Shown here one piece after another: positions 9,920 through 19,264 of a DNA stretch of 64,000 nucleotides (positions are counted from its first letter, which is position 1; the number at the start of each line of letters is the position of its first letter). Under the pieces are notes generated by a model. It was not told the origin of the DNA, made no database searches, and worked only from the letters and a program-made list of their open reading frames with translations. The stretch spans positions 310,001 through 374,000 of the forward strand of contig NZ_JABEKV010000003.1 of the NCBI RefSeq assembly GCF_013283645.1. The letters are read 5' to 3'. This DNA is from Sinorhizobium psoraleae (GTDB taxonomy: Bacteria > Pseudomonadota > Alphaproteobacteria > Rhizobiales > Rhizobiaceae). A program made the translations under genes and the position numbers.

Positions 9920-12001
9920 TCAGTTGCTCGGGCCGCTATCGCCGGGCTTGCCGGGAAGCTGCTGCGGATAGAGCTCGTAGTCGCCCTGCTTGTCGGTTGC
10001 GACGAAGACCCGCTCGCGGATGATCGTGTCTTCGGCCCAGTTGAACATGAAGATCGGAGCGCCGGTCGGAATGTTCGAGAAGCGCTTGTTGATGATCAAC
10101 GCGCCCGGATATTCCGTCAGGCCGACCGTGTCGACATTGGTGGTCGATACCTTTTGGAACTGCTTCATCAACGCCGCCCGCTCATCATTGTCGTTGCTGG
10201 CGATGAACTTGTTGACGAGATCGACGAGCTCCTGCTCATAGGGCATCAGGTCGACAGTGCCGCTTTCTGGGGCACGGTGGTGCCAACTCGTGCGCGGACC
10301 GGTCGGCGCAAGCTGCGTCGTGTTCTGCACCACCGACGTCAATTCCTGGTCGTTGCGGCGGATGAGCCAGTCGAAGCGGCCGGCATATTGCGTTGCGTCG
10401 CGCTTGGTGCCGTCGACGGCGTTGAGCACGACCTTGAGACCGAGCTGCTCCATCTGCCCGACCAGACCTTCGGCGAGATTGCGGTCGGTGCCGTAGTCGG
10501 AATTGACGAGCAGCACGATCTGCACGTCCACGCCGTCCGCGGTTCCTTCCGGGAAGTTGACGAAGCCGTTGCCATCCGTGTCCGAGAGCCCGGCCTTTTC
10601 GAGCAACGCCTTGGCGCCTTCGATGTCGAAGGGATAGTAGATCGTCGACTGGCGGTCGTAGAAGCTCGTGCCGGAGGAAAGCCCGCCCGGATAGATCGCC
10701 GTGAATGGGCCCTTGACCAGGGCTTCGCCGAGCTTCTTGCGGTCGATCGCCATCGTGACCGCCTTGCGGAAGTCGAGATTGCGGTTGAGCTCGCGCACCG
10801 CCTGGGCCCGCGCATCCGGTTCACCCCAGCCGTTGGCCGAATAGTTCATGCGCAGATTGTAGCCGATGACGCGGGGACCGAAGGCAAGGCGCGCAGGCGC
10901 TGCCTCGTCGGCTGCGCGTTTCAGCGACTCGACGAAATTTTCCGGCTGCTCCAGGTTCGAGAAATCGCCCGAACCGGCAATCGCCTGCACATCGCGGTCG
11001 GCCCAGGTCGAAAGCTTGTAATGCAATTCGTTGAGATAGGGCAGCTGATTGCCGGCCTCGTCCACCTTCCAGTAATAGGGATTGCGGCGCAGCACGATGA
11101 TATCGTCGGCCCGATAAGCGACCGGAACCCAGGCGCCCATCACCGGAATGTTCAGGTATTCCGCCGGAAAGCCGTTCTTGTACTGGTCGTAGGTCGTGCC
11201 GGCATATTTCGGGTGCTTGGTCTTCAGGATATGCGACGGACCGGGGCAGAAGGTGCCGTAGGCCATGGCGTAGAGATGCTGGCGCGGAAAGGCGTCCTTG
11301 AAGGTCCATTCGACCGTGTACTTGTCGATCTGCTTGAGCGTGGTCCCCTCGCCGAATGTCTCCGGTGTGGCGCCGTTCAACGGCGAAACATTCGGATCGA
11401 CGACATTGTCGTCCCAGTAGAACATGACGTCCTCGGCGTCGAAGGGATCGCCATCCGACCATTTCGCGCCCTCGACGAGATGCATGGTGAGCTTGTGGCC
11501 GTCCTCGGACCACTCCCAGCCTTTCGCAAGGTTCGGCAGCGGCTCCACGTCGGCAGCTTCGACCTGGAAGAGCGGTGCGGTGCGCGTCAGGCATTCCGAC
11601 ATGCCGATGTCGATGCCGCCCCAGCCCTGGGTCTGGCCCGCGCTGTAGTTCCAGCCTTCCGGACGCCCGCCGATGACATGGCGCAGCACGTCGCCATAGA
11701 CACCGACGCCGTCGGGCATGTTGCCGGTCTTGAAGACCATCGGTTCCTTCGGCAGCCGCTCGGCAACCGGCGGCAGCTTGCCGGGCTTCACGAATTTCTC
11801 CGTGACCCAGTCCGGCTCGTGATATTCCGGCAGCGCCTTGAACTCCAGCAGCGCGTCGCGCGGGACATAGGTGATCTTGCCTTGGGCCGGGAACGGCGGC
11901 TGCTCGGGCACGACGGTCGGTTCCGATGCGAATGCCTGCACGGCGAAAGCGGAAATGCCGATGAGCAGACTCGCCGTTGATGTCAGTCGGTGGGTTTTCA
12001 T
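9920..12001 (-). CDS. agpA: Periplasmic alpha-galactoside-binding protein AgpA
   Basis: A 693-residue extracellular solute-binding protein of family 5 (the oligopeptide-binding fold used here for sugars). The signal peptide is clear: KTHR, then a hydrophobic core, then a likely cut after AFAVQAFA. Typical SBP_bac_5 features include LAKGWEWSEDGHKLTMHL and DPFDAEDVMFYWDD. It is about 150 residues longer than OppA, as expected for AgpA-type proteins. The start at 12001 is preceded by AGGAGGGAG. In S. meliloti AgpA is needed for melibiose and raffinose use. It lies 286 bp behind agaL1, with a repeat between them. Confidence 0.88.
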   Translation of the reverse strand: MKTHRLTSTASLLIGISAFAVQAFASEPTVVPEQPPFPAQGKITYVPRDALLEFKALPEYHEPDWVTEKFVKPGKLPPVAERLPKEPMVFKTGNMPDGVGVYGDVLRHVIGGRPEGWNYSAGQTQGWGGIDIGMSECLTRTAPLFQVEAADVEPLPNLAKGWEWSEDGHKLTMHLVEGAKWSDGDPFDAEDVMFYWDDNVVDPNVSPLNGATPETFGEGTTLKQIDKYTVEWTFKDAFPRQHLYAMAYGTFCPGPSHILKTKHPKYAGTTYDQYKNGFPAEYLNIPVMGAWVPVAYRADDIIVLRRNPYYWKVDEAGNQLPYLNELHYKLSTWADRDVQAIAGSGDFSNLEQPENFVESLKRAADEAAPARLAFGPRVIGYNLRMNYSANGWGEPDARAQAVRELNRNLDFRKAVTMAIDRKKLGEALVKGPFTAIYPGGLSSGTSFYDRQSTIYYPFDIEGAKALLEKAGLSDTDGNGFVNFPEGTADGVDVQIVLLVNSDYGTDRNLAEGLVGQMEQLGLKVVLNAVDGTKRDATQYAGRFDWLIRRNDQELTSVVQNTTQLAPTGPRTSWHHRAPESGTVDLMPYEQELVDLVNKFIASNDNDERAALMKQFQKVSTTNVDTVGLTEYPGALIINKRFSNIPTGAPIFMFNWAEDTIIRERVFVATDKQGDYELYPQQLPGKPGDSGPSN

Positions 12002-12156
12002 GGCCTTAAAGTTCTCCCTCCTAATTTGCCAACCCGGGACGGGTGGCACTCCTCCTGCGCCACAGGCGCCCTCGTCTCCTCACGCGGATGCCTTTCACGC
12101 CGTCATTTCAACGCGCGGGCAATTTGCCCGCCGGTAACCTCCTCGGGCATGGCATC

Positions 12157-12269
12157 GCCCCTCACCCTAGCCCTCTCCCCGCAGGCGGGGAGAGGGATTT
12201 AAGCGGTCGCCGCGAGTCCCCTTCGCCCCGCCTGCGGGGAGAAGGTGGCCGACAGGCCGGATGAGGGGC
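12157..12269. repeat. Palindromic intergenic repeat, GCGGGGAGAGGG family
   Basis: Begins CCCTCACCCTAGCCCTCTCC and carries two inverted GC hairpins (CTCTCCCCGCAGGCGGGGAGAG and CCCCGCCTGCGGGG), ending GGCCGGATGAGGGGC. The outer ends GCCCCTCA and TGAGGGGC are also inverted. This type is widespread between genes of rhizobia and their relatives. It sits between agaL1 and agpA and will form structure in the agp mRNA. Confidence 0.75.
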
Positions 12270-12287
12270 CATCCCGGGGATGGCGAC

Positions 12288-13760
12288 CTATCCCGCAACC
12301 CGCAGCTTCGCCGCCTCCTTTTCGGTGCGGATCTCCTCGATCGAGCGTACCTCGCGGCGCGCAGCACCCTTCCAGTCGCGGGTCTTGACCGTTGCGCGGG
12401 CGAGCCGCTCCTTCGCCGCATCGACCGCGTGGGCGTATTGCGGCAGCCATTCGGCCTGGGCGACGATCATCTCGTCGACCATCTGCCACACCTCCTCCGG
12501 CGTGCAGATGGCGCCGACGAGCGGATCGTGCAGCACCGCGAGCTTCAAAAGATCGATGTCGCCGGATATCGCCGCGTGGACCGACATGCGCTGGACGTTG
12601 ATCGACGAGATGCAGGTGGCGGCACAGGCTTCCGGCAGCGTGATCCCCGACACCATGTTGATGCCGAAGCGGTCGACGAAGCCGGGCGATTCGATGATCG
12701 CATCCGCCGGCAGGTTGGTGATGACACCATTGTTCTTGACGTTGAAGTGACCGCGATAGACGCGGCCCGTCTCGAGCGCTTCGAGGATATGGCTCGCATG
12801 CTCGTTCGAGCGCTTCGCCGGATCGATCGGCTTGCCGGCGGAAGCCAAGAGCTGTGGATATTCCGTTTCGAACCAGTTGCGGGTCTCGGTCGAATAACGC
12901 AGATAGCCGCCGGTCTCGCCATGGATCCAGTCCGACATGTCGATCCATTTGGTGATCTCGTCCGGACGCTTGCGGTACCAGGGCAGGTATTCGGAGAGGT
13001 GGCCGTTGCTTTCCGTCGAATAGACGCCGAAGCGCTTCAACACGTCGATCCTGAGCTTTTCCTGCTTCGAGAACACCGGATGGGCCTCGAAGGCCGCGAC
13101 GAGCTCGTCCTTGCCGACCTTGCGGCCGCCCAAGCGCACGTCGATGAACCAGGTCTGATGGTTGATGCCCGAGCAGATGTAGTCGAGCTCGCCGTCGTTA
13201 GCGCCAAGGATCTCGGCGATCTGCTCGGCCCCGTGCTGGACGCCGTGGCATAGACCGACGGTATCGACCTTGCCGTATTCGATCGCGGCCCAGGTATTCA
13301 TCGCCATCGGGTTGGCGTAGTTCAGGAATTTCGCGCCCGGCTCAGCGACCTCGCGGATGTCCTTGCAGAAGTCGAGGATGACAGGAATGTTGCGCTGGCC
13401 GTAGAGAATGCCGCCGGCGCAGATCGTATCGCCGACACACTGGTCCACGCCGTATTTCAGCGGAATGCGGATGTCATCGGCATAGGCGCCGAGCCCGCCC
13501 ACCCGAACGCAGCTGATGATGTAGCGCGCGCCTTCGAGCGCCCTGCGACGATCGGTGGTGGCGGTCACCCGCGTCGGCAGGCTGTTCGCCTCGACGATCC
13601 GGTCGAGGATCGTCCTGATCATGCCGAGGTTGTGCTCGCTCAGATCGGTGAGCGCGAATTCGACGTCCTGGAGCTCCGGCACGGAAAGAATGTCGGTGAA
13701 GAGCTTCTTGGTGAAGCCGATGCTGCCGGCACCGATAATGGCGATCTTGAAGCGGCTCAT
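12288..13760 (-). CDS. agaL1: GH4 alpha-galactosidase AgaL1
   Basis: A 490-residue family 4 glycosidase (NAD+/Mn2+ dependent). Seen: Rossmann IIGAGSIGF loop (8-16), Asn150 in NYANPMA, Cys171-His172 in GLCHGVQHG, and GINHQTWF near 205. It hydrolyses alpha-galactosides brought in by AgpABCD. The start follows a GAGGAGGG site about 11 nt upstream. It is the first gene of the agp operon and divergent from agpT, as in S. meliloti. It is clearly different in sequence from AgaL2, so the pair is probably not a recent duplication. Confidence 0.87.
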   Translation of the reverse strand: MSRFKIAIIGAGSIGFTKKLFTDILSVPELQDVEFALTDLSEHNLGMIRTILDRIVEANSLPTRVTATTDRRRALEGARYIISCVRVGGLGAYADDIRIPLKYGVDQCVGDTICAGGILYGQRNIPVILDFCKDIREVAEPGAKFLNYANPMAMNTWAAIEYGKVDTVGLCHGVQHGAEQIAEILGANDGELDYICSGINHQTWFIDVRLGGRKVGKDELVAAFEAHPVFSKQEKLRIDVLKRFGVYSTESNGHLSEYLPWYRKRPDEITKWIDMSDWIHGETGGYLRYSTETRNWFETEYPQLLASAGKPIDPAKRSNEHASHILEALETGRVYRGHFNVKNNGVITNLPADAIIESPGFVDRFGINMVSGITLPEACAATCISSINVQRMSVHAAISGDIDLLKLAVLHDPLVGAICTPEEVWQMVDEMIVAQAEWLPQYAHAVDAAKERLARATVKTRDWKGAARREVRSIEEIRTEKEAAKLRVAG

Positions 13761-13955
13761 GGTCGTCTCGTCCCTCCTCGTCCCTGCAGAATTCGCGCTA
13801 TAAGGGTAAAATCAATTCATCGAACTGGCCCGGGTCGCAAAATGCGACCGCTCCTCTCCCAAGCCCCTTCCCGCTGCAGAAAAGCGGCCGTCTTGCGCGA
13901 TCTGTGGTCATTATGTGTATAATCGACCGCACGACTAGAGAGGTATTGTGCTTTC
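13761..13955. promoter_or_regulatory. Divergent agaL1/agpT control region
   Basis: 195 bp between divergent start codons, the expected site of AgpT action on the agp operon. On the plus strand a TATAAT box lies at 13918-13923 with a TTGCGC at 13893-13898. The 19-bp spacer is long, so this promoter call is weak. I could not define an AraC-type direct repeat by eye. Confidence 0.4.
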
Positions 13956-14891
13956 ATGGGTAATTCTGTGCTGCAAGATTTGATCGACCACGGCCCGGTG
14001 ATGCGGACCGTTTCGCTGCCGCGGGGAAGACAGAGCCTGCACACCATGCCGACCAGCACCGGCTATGAGATCCGGACCGACGCGACCTACAATTGGGACG
14101 GACGAAAGCGCGGCCAGACGCCGTTCACCGTGCTGCAGCACACGATCGGCGGCGCCGGCAACCTGCGCTACGAAAACCGCAGCTATCGTTTGCGCGAGGG
14201 CGAGACATTGCTCCTGCTCGTGCCGCACAATCATCGCTACTGGCTGGAGGACGGCGGGCGTTGGGAATTCTTCTGGATATCGATGAACGGAGAAGAGGCG
14301 CTGCGCATCCATCGCGCGATCCTGGCGGTCACCGGTCCGGTGTTGAAGCTGCAGCCCGAAACGATCGAGCATCTCGCCGATTGCAGCCTGCGGCTGATCA
14401 CCGGCGGCGAGACGCCGGGCCGTGCCTCGGCGATCGCCTACGAGGCGGCGATGGCGCTCTATGACGACGTTTTCGGGTCGCATCCGGTCTTCAGCCAGGA
14501 ATACCGGACCATGCATCACGTCATCGATCACATCATGGCGAACCTTGAAAAGCCGCTGCCGGTCGAGGAACTGGCAAAGGTCTCGGGGCTCAGCCGGGCG
14601 CATTTTTCCCGCGTCTTCGCGGCGAGCGAGGGCATGCCGCCAGCCGAATTCGTTCTGCAGAAGCGGCTGCAGCGGGCGGTGAAACTTCTCACCAAGACCG
14701 CGGACCTGCCGGTCAAGGAAGTGGCAATCATGTCCGGCTTCGAAGACCCCAACTATTTTGCCAAGGTCTTCCGCCGCGTCTTCGGCGCAAGCCCCACCGA
14801 GTTCCGCACCACCGGCATGTATGCGAGCGTGCCCGCAAAAGCTCAGAAGGTAAGCGAGTCTGTGACCACGCTCGCTGCTGCTTGTGACTGA
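13956..14891 (+). CDS. agpT: AraC-family regulator AgpT of alpha-galactoside genes
   Basis: A 311-residue regulator. The N-terminal cupin-like sensing domain (about 40-130, YRLREGETLLLLVPHNHRYW) should bind the inducing sugar. The C-terminal double helix-turn-helix (about 190-290) has VEELAKVSGLSRAHFSRVF, then VKEVAIMSGFEDPNYFAKVF and SPTEFR, the AraC signature. It is divergent from agaL1 and corresponds in position to S. meliloti agpT, the activator of the agp operon. The start has a distant AGAGAGG site (about 12 nt), so the exact start is uncertain. Confidence 0.85.
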   Translation: MGNSVLQDLIDHGPVMRTVSLPRGRQSLHTMPTSTGYEIRTDATYNWDGRKRGQTPFTVLQHTIGGAGNLRYENRSYRLREGETLLLLVPHNHRYWLEDGGRWEFFWISMNGEEALRIHRAILAVTGPVLKLQPETIEHLADCSLRLITGGETPGRASAIAYEAAMALYDDVFGSHPVFSQEYRTMHHVIDHIMANLEKPLPVEELAKVSGLSRAHFSRVFAASEGMPPAEFVLQKRLQRAVKLLTKTADLPVKEVAIMSGFEDPNYFAKVFRRVFGASPTEFRTTGMYASVPAKAQKVSESVTTLAAACD

Positions 14892-15039
14892 ACGCGGTGC
14901 GTTGCCGCTCGCAAGCAGGCAAATGGGGGTCGCTCTCGCCGCGAGGAGGCGGCCGCCTGAGGAACAAAGCATAGCGTTCCCTGTTGGATGCGAAGGTCCG
15001 GCCCACGGCACGGGCTGATGACACCCGCGAGGAACAAAC

Positions 15040-16540
15040 ATGCCCGACGCACCGGATTCAAGCAGCTACTGGAACGCGACCTGCGACGCTCCGGATTTTC
15101 CCCGTCTGGAGCAGGATACCACCGCCGATGTCGTCATTGTCGGCGGCGGCATCGTCGGCGTCACGACGGCGCGCCTCCTCAAGGACAAGGGCTTGCGGGT
15201 CGTCCTGCTGGAAGCTCGCAGAGTGGGCCGGCAGGTGACGGGCAAGTCAACCGCCAAGATGACCTCCCAGCACGGGCTCATCTATCAGACACTGGAGCAG
15301 AAGTTCGATGCGGACCATGCTCGCCTCTATGGCGAGGCGCAGCAGAGCGCCATCGAAAGGATCCGCAGTCTCGCCCGCGAGCATTCGATCGATTGCGACA
15401 TCGAGGAGAAGTCGGCCTTCGTCTATACCCGCGAGGAAAAGTCGGTCGATCGTATAGAGGCGGAGGCAGAAGTGGCGCGGCGCCTCGGCCTGCCGGCCGT
15501 CCTCACCCGCGACACAGGACTGCCATTCGAAGTATCGAGCGCGATACGCTTCGATGGCCAGGCGCAATTCCACCCGACGAGATATGTAGCGGGCCTGGCG
15601 CAAACGATCCCCGGCGATGGCTGTCATGTCTTCGAAAACAGCCCGGTCACGGATTGGGAGCCGACGCGCGTGGTCACGCGGACGGGTAGCGTCGGCGCAC
15701 GCCATGTCATCATGGCGACCCATCTCCCGCTCGGCCAGATCGGAGGCTTCTACACCGCGGCTCATCCCTATGCCGAGCCCGTTGCCGCCGCGCGTATCCA
15801 GAGCCCGCCGCCGGGCATGTATATCAGTGTCGATCAGCCCGGCCACTCGATCCGCACCCACAGGCGGGAAAACGGAGAGGTTTACGCGATCGTCGCCGGC
15901 GAAAGCTTCAAACCGGGCCATACCGACGATGAGCGTCGATACATGGCGGATCTGCAGCGGTGGCTGCGTGAAAACTTCGATTCGGGACCCATCGAGTACC
16001 AATGGATCAACGAGGATTACTCGTCTGTCGACAAGCTGCCTTTCGTCGGCTGGTCAGCAACCAAAGATGGCTACCTTGTCGCGACCGGGTTCGCCGCCTG
16101 GGGGGATTTCAAACGGAACCGCTGCCGCGATGATCCTGGCGGAGCTTGCGGCAGGCAATCACCACCCCTGGCTGTCGCTGTTCGATGCCAAACGTACGAC
16201 AGTCTTCGGCGGAGCCGCGCAGTATGTAAAGGAGAACGCGATGGTCGGCGCCCACCTGGTGGGCGGCTACCTGTCTCGCAAGCTGCATTCCTTTGACGAG
16301 CTTCCGCCAGGGCAGGCCGCAATCATGCGGATCGACGGCAAACATGTTGCCGCCTACAAGGACGATGAGGGCCGCGTGCACAGCGTGTCGGCCGTATGCC
16401 CGCACATGGGCTGCATCGTGGGCTGGAATGAGACCGACCGCACCTGGGACTGTCCCTGCCACGGATCGCGTTTCGGTCTCGATGGAGAAGTCATGCACGG
16501 ACCCGCCACCGCGCCCCTTGGCTCCGCCAGCACCGGCTGA
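15040..16540 (+). pseudogene. FAD oxidoreductase with C-terminal Rieske domain, frameshifted
   Basis: A DadA-type FAD oxidoreductase (VVIVGGGIVGVTTARLL at about 31-47) fused to a Rieske [2Fe-2S] domain. The first frame runs well to FAAWG near codon 355 and then drifts into nonsense. The correct continuation (NGTAAAMILAEL ... CPHMGC ... CPCHGSRF, the Rieske ligands) is in the next frame and runs to 16540. The shift falls at a run of six G at 16100-16105; five G would restore one ORF of about 499 residues. It is a recent frameshift, a sequencing error in a homopolymer, or a slippage-prone site. The intact family is a soluble oxidoreductase of unknown substrate. It lies between agpT and lacR, with no clear link to either. 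Confidence 0.8.
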
Positions 16541-16646
16541 GCGAGCCGTCCGGCTGCAGCCAAGCGCATCCGCATCCGATTTCAACGGTTTAAGCTTGCC
16601 TCGCGGGCAAGTTTCCAAAACTGCCGCTTGCAAATGACGCAGCGTT

Positions 16647-16660
16647 AGTAAAAATTTACT
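16647..16660. promoter_or_regulatory. Candidate LacR operator upstream of lacR
   Basis: AGTAAAAATTTACT, an inverted repeat GTAAA-NN-TTTAC, 100 bp before lacR. The 13-mer GTAAAAATTTACT is repeated exactly upstream of lacE. This suggests autoregulation by the LacI-type protein encoded between the two sites. Confidence 0.6.
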
Positions 16661-16759
16661 TGTGCGCTCGCGCCGAGATCGCGGTCCCCACGCTTGCCGC
16701 GTGGCATCGACCGATGATCCCTGATAATCGTGGGCGGCTGAGACGAGGACAAGTGCAAC

Positions 16760-17794
16760 ATGGTTACGATAAAGGAAATCGCTTCGGCGGTCGGCGTATC
16801 ATCGGCGACCGTTTCGCGGGTCTTGAACTACGATCCGACGCTGTCGATTTCCACCAGCAAGCGCCAGGCGATCATCGAGACCGCCGAGGCGCTCAATTAT
16901 GCAACGCCGCGCAACCGCAGCCGCGCCGCAGCCCAAGGCGTCGGCACCGGATTGAAGATTGCGCTCGTGCATTTCCTCGATCCCGCCCAGGAACTCGCCG
17001 ATCCCTATTATGTCGGCGTCAGGCTCGGCATCGAAAGCCGCTGCCAGGCGTTGAAGAGCGAGGTGGTCAAGGTCTTCCTGACCGGGAGCCCTCCCGAGGC
17101 GGCAATGCTGGAGGGAGCCTCGGGCGTGGTGGCCGTCGGCCACTATTATGGCGACGAACTCGACTGGCTGCGCCGCCACGCCCGCCATCTCGTCTTTGCC
17201 GATTATGCACCTGTCGGAGACGTCGATGACGCCGTGTTGAGCGACGTTTCCCTCGCCATGAGCCGGCTGCTGACAGCCATCCACGGCATGGGCTATCGCC
17301 GCATCGGCTTCATCGGCTGGATCGACGCCTTCTACGGTCCCGACAACATCCATGCGGAACGTCGGTGCCGCACCTATATCGACTGGATGACCAAGGCCGG
17401 GCTCTATGATCCGGAATTGTGCATGGTGGAACGAATGACACCGGACAGCGGCTATACGCTCGCCAAGGCGATGCTGTCGAAGCCCAGTCCGCCGAAGATC
17501 CTCATCACCTGCAACGACAACATGGCGCTCGGCGCCTACAGAGCGATCCACGAGATGGGCCTCAGGATCCCGCAGGACCTCGCCGTAGCGAGCTTCAACG
17601 ACATTCCCGTCGCCCAGTTTCTGGGTCCTCCGCTCTCCACCGTGAAGATCCCGGCGGAATTGATCGGCGAGACGGCGGTCGACCTGCTTCTTGAGCGCCT
17701 TTCAGGGCGCGAGATCGCCAAAAAGGTGGTTCTCGGAACCGAGATCATCTGGCGCGGCAGCACGCCGGCACCGGCCGCCGCCGCGGCTGAGTGA
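16760..17794 (+). CDS. lacR: LacI-family repressor of the lac operon
   Basis: A 344-residue LacI/GalR regulator. The N-terminal helix-turn-helix is textbook (TIKEIASAVGVSSATVSRVLN, residues 3-23). The rest is a periplasmic-binding-protein fold with late motifs ITCNDNMALGAYRAIHEMGL, DLAVASFNDIPVA and PLSTVKIPAELIG. It lies directly upstream of lacE on the same strand. Identical 13-bp operator-like sites flank it on both sides, so it probably represses both itself and lacEFGZK, responding to a galactoside. The symbol rests on synteny with the S. meliloti lac region. Confidence 0.82.
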   Translation: MVTIKEIASAVGVSSATVSRVLNYDPTLSISTSKRQAIIETAEALNYATPRNRSRAAAQGVGTGLKIALVHFLDPAQELADPYYVGVRLGIESRCQALKSEVVKVFLTGSPPEAAMLEGASGVVAVGHYYGDELDWLRRHARHLVFADYAPVGDVDDAVLSDVSLAMSRLLTAIHGMGYRRIGFIGWIDAFYGPDNIHAERRCRTYIDWMTKAGLYDPELCMVERMTPDSGYTLAKAMLSKPSPPKILITCNDNMALGAYRAIHEMGLRIPQDLAVASFNDIPVAQFLGPPLSTVKIPAELIGETAVDLLLERLSGREIAKKVVLGTEIIWRGSTPAPAAAAAE

Positions 17795-17802
17795 AAAACC
17801 GA

Positions 17803-17816
17803 GGTAAAAATTTACT
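17803..17816. promoter_or_regulatory. Candidate LacR operator upstream of lacE
   Basis: GGTAAAAATTTACT lies 9 bp past the lacR stop and 90 bp before lacE. It shares 13 of 14 bases with the site before lacR and keeps the GTAAA-NN-TTTAC symmetry. It is the likely control point of the lac operon. Confidence 0.6.
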
Positions 17817-17906
17817 GAAAATATTGCCTCGCTCCCGATTTTGAGAAATACTCCGCGACGAGACAGGGAGGACTGTCTCGGGGAACACAAATTCCGGGAG
17901 GAAACA

Positions 17907-19181
17907 ATGGACAATCTGGCGCGTGCCTATCTGCCACGCATCGCCGGCCTTGCGCTGGCGAGCGTGAGCTTCCTGGCGGTGACTGCCGCGGAGGCGAAGG
18001 AAATCACCATCTGGTGCTGGGATCCGAACTTCAATGTCGCGATCATGAAGGAGGCCGGCGCCCGCTACACGAAGACTCATCCTGACGTCACCTTCAACGT
18101 CGTCGATTTCGCCAAGACCGACGTCGAGCAGAAGCTCCAGACGGGCCTTGCCTCCGGCACCGCCGATGCGCTGCCGGACATCGTTCTGATCGAGGACTAC
18201 GGCGCGCAGAAATATCTGCAATCCTTCCCCGGCGCCTTCGCAGCCCTCTCCGGCACCGTCGATTACTCCGGCTTCGCTCCCTACAAGGTCGAGGTAATGA
18301 CCGTTGACGGCCAGGTCTACGGCATGCCCTTCGATTCCGGCGTCACCGGGCTTTATTATCGCAAGGACTACATCGAGGCGGCCGGTTTCAAGCCGGAAGA
18401 CATGCAGAACCTCACCTGGGACCGCTTCATCGAGATCGGCCAGCAGGTCGAGGCCAAGACCGGCAAGAAGATGATGGGGCTCGACCCGAACGATGCCGGC
18501 CTCGTCCGCATCATCATGCAATCGGCCGGGCAATGGTATTTCGACAAGGAAGGCAAGGCCAATATCATCGGCAATCCGGCGCTCAAAGCCGCACTCGAGA
18601 CCGTCGGCAAGATCATGTCGGCGAACATCTACAAGCCGGCCGCCGGCTGGTCCGACTGGGTCGGAACCTTCACCTCCGGCGACGTCGCGGCGGTCGTCAC
18701 CGGCGTCTGGATCACCGGCACCGTCAAGGCGCAGCCGGACCAGGCCGGCAAATGGGGCGTCGCTCCTATTCCGAAGCTTGCGATCGATGGCGCAACGCAA
18801 GCCTCGAACCTCGGCGGATCGAGCTGGTACGTGCTTGAAAGCTCGGCGGAAAAGGCGGAAGCGATCGATTTCCTCAACGAGATCTACGCCAAGGACGTCG
18901 ATTTCTATCAGACGATCCTGCAGGATCGCGGCGCCGTAGGCTCGCTGCTCGCCGCGCGCGGCGGCGCGGCTTACGAGGCGGCCGATCCCTTCTTCGGCGG
19001 CGAGAAGGTCTGGCAGAACTTCTCCGACTGGCTCGCCAAGGTGCCGTCGGTGAATTACGGCATCTTCACCAACGAGGCGGATACCGCCGTCACCGCACAG
19101 CTTCCGGCGCTGACACAGGGAACGCCGGTCGACGACGTTCTCAAGGCGATCGACGCCGAGGTCAGCGCGCAGATCCAGTGA
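17907..19181 (+). CDS. lacE: Lactose ABC transporter periplasmic binding protein LacE
   Basis: A 424-residue family 1 solute-binding protein. The signal peptide ends at TAAEA, followed by KEITIWCWDPNFN, the usual mature start of these sugar-binding proteins. The start at 17907 is chosen for the strong GGGAGGAAACA site; the longer ORF begins with a charged, non-signal sequence. It delivers lactose or other beta-galactosides to LacF/LacG. It is the first structural gene of lacEFGZK, behind the operator at 17803, and is followed by a strong hairpin before lacF. Confidence 0.85.
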   Translation: MDNLARAYLPRIAGLALASVSFLAVTAAEAKEITIWCWDPNFNVAIMKEAGARYTKTHPDVTFNVVDFAKTDVEQKLQTGLASGTADALPDIVLIEDYGAQKYLQSFPGAFAALSGTVDYSGFAPYKVEVMTVDGQVYGMPFDSGVTGLYYRKDYIEAAGFKPEDMQNLTWDRFIEIGQQVEAKTGKKMMGLDPNDAGLVRIIMQSAGQWYFDKEGKANIIGNPALKAALETVGKIMSANIYKPAAGWSDWVGTFTSGDVAAVVTGVWITGTVKAQPDQAGKWGVAPIPKLAIDGATQASNLGGSSWYVLESSAEKAEAIDFLNEIYAKDVDFYQTILQDRGAVGSLLAARGGAAYEAADPFFGGEKVWQNFSDWLAKVPSVNYGIFTNEADTAVTAQLPALTQGTPVDDVLKAIDAEVSAQIQ

Positions 19182-19191
19182 GCGGATGAGC

Positions 19192-19217
19192 AAGGTGGGC
19201 GGGCAATCGCCCACCTT
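19192..19217 (+). terminator. Intergenic hairpin between lacE and lacF
   Basis: A perfect 10-bp stem (AAGGTGGGCG / CGCCCACCTT) with a 6-nt loop, 10 nt after the lacE stop. No T run follows. It probably protects the lacE message or partly attenuates lacF onward, giving excess binding protein. Confidence 0.7.
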
Positions 19218-19264
19218 TCCGGCCGCGGCTCGATACGCGGCTGGCAGGTTTTCGTTCGCTACCC

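Noticed and set aside
9908..11980. A 690-codon ORF on the plus strand opposite agpA
   Set aside because: It is the antisense shadow of agpA in a GC-rich genome; the protein has no recognisable family, while agpA on the minus strand has a clear signal peptide and SBP_bac_5 features.
16100..16110. Programmed ribosomal frameshift in the FAD-Rieske gene
   Set aside because: There is no slippery heptamer with a clear downstream structure and no precedent in the family that I know; a simple extra G in a homopolymer explains it better.
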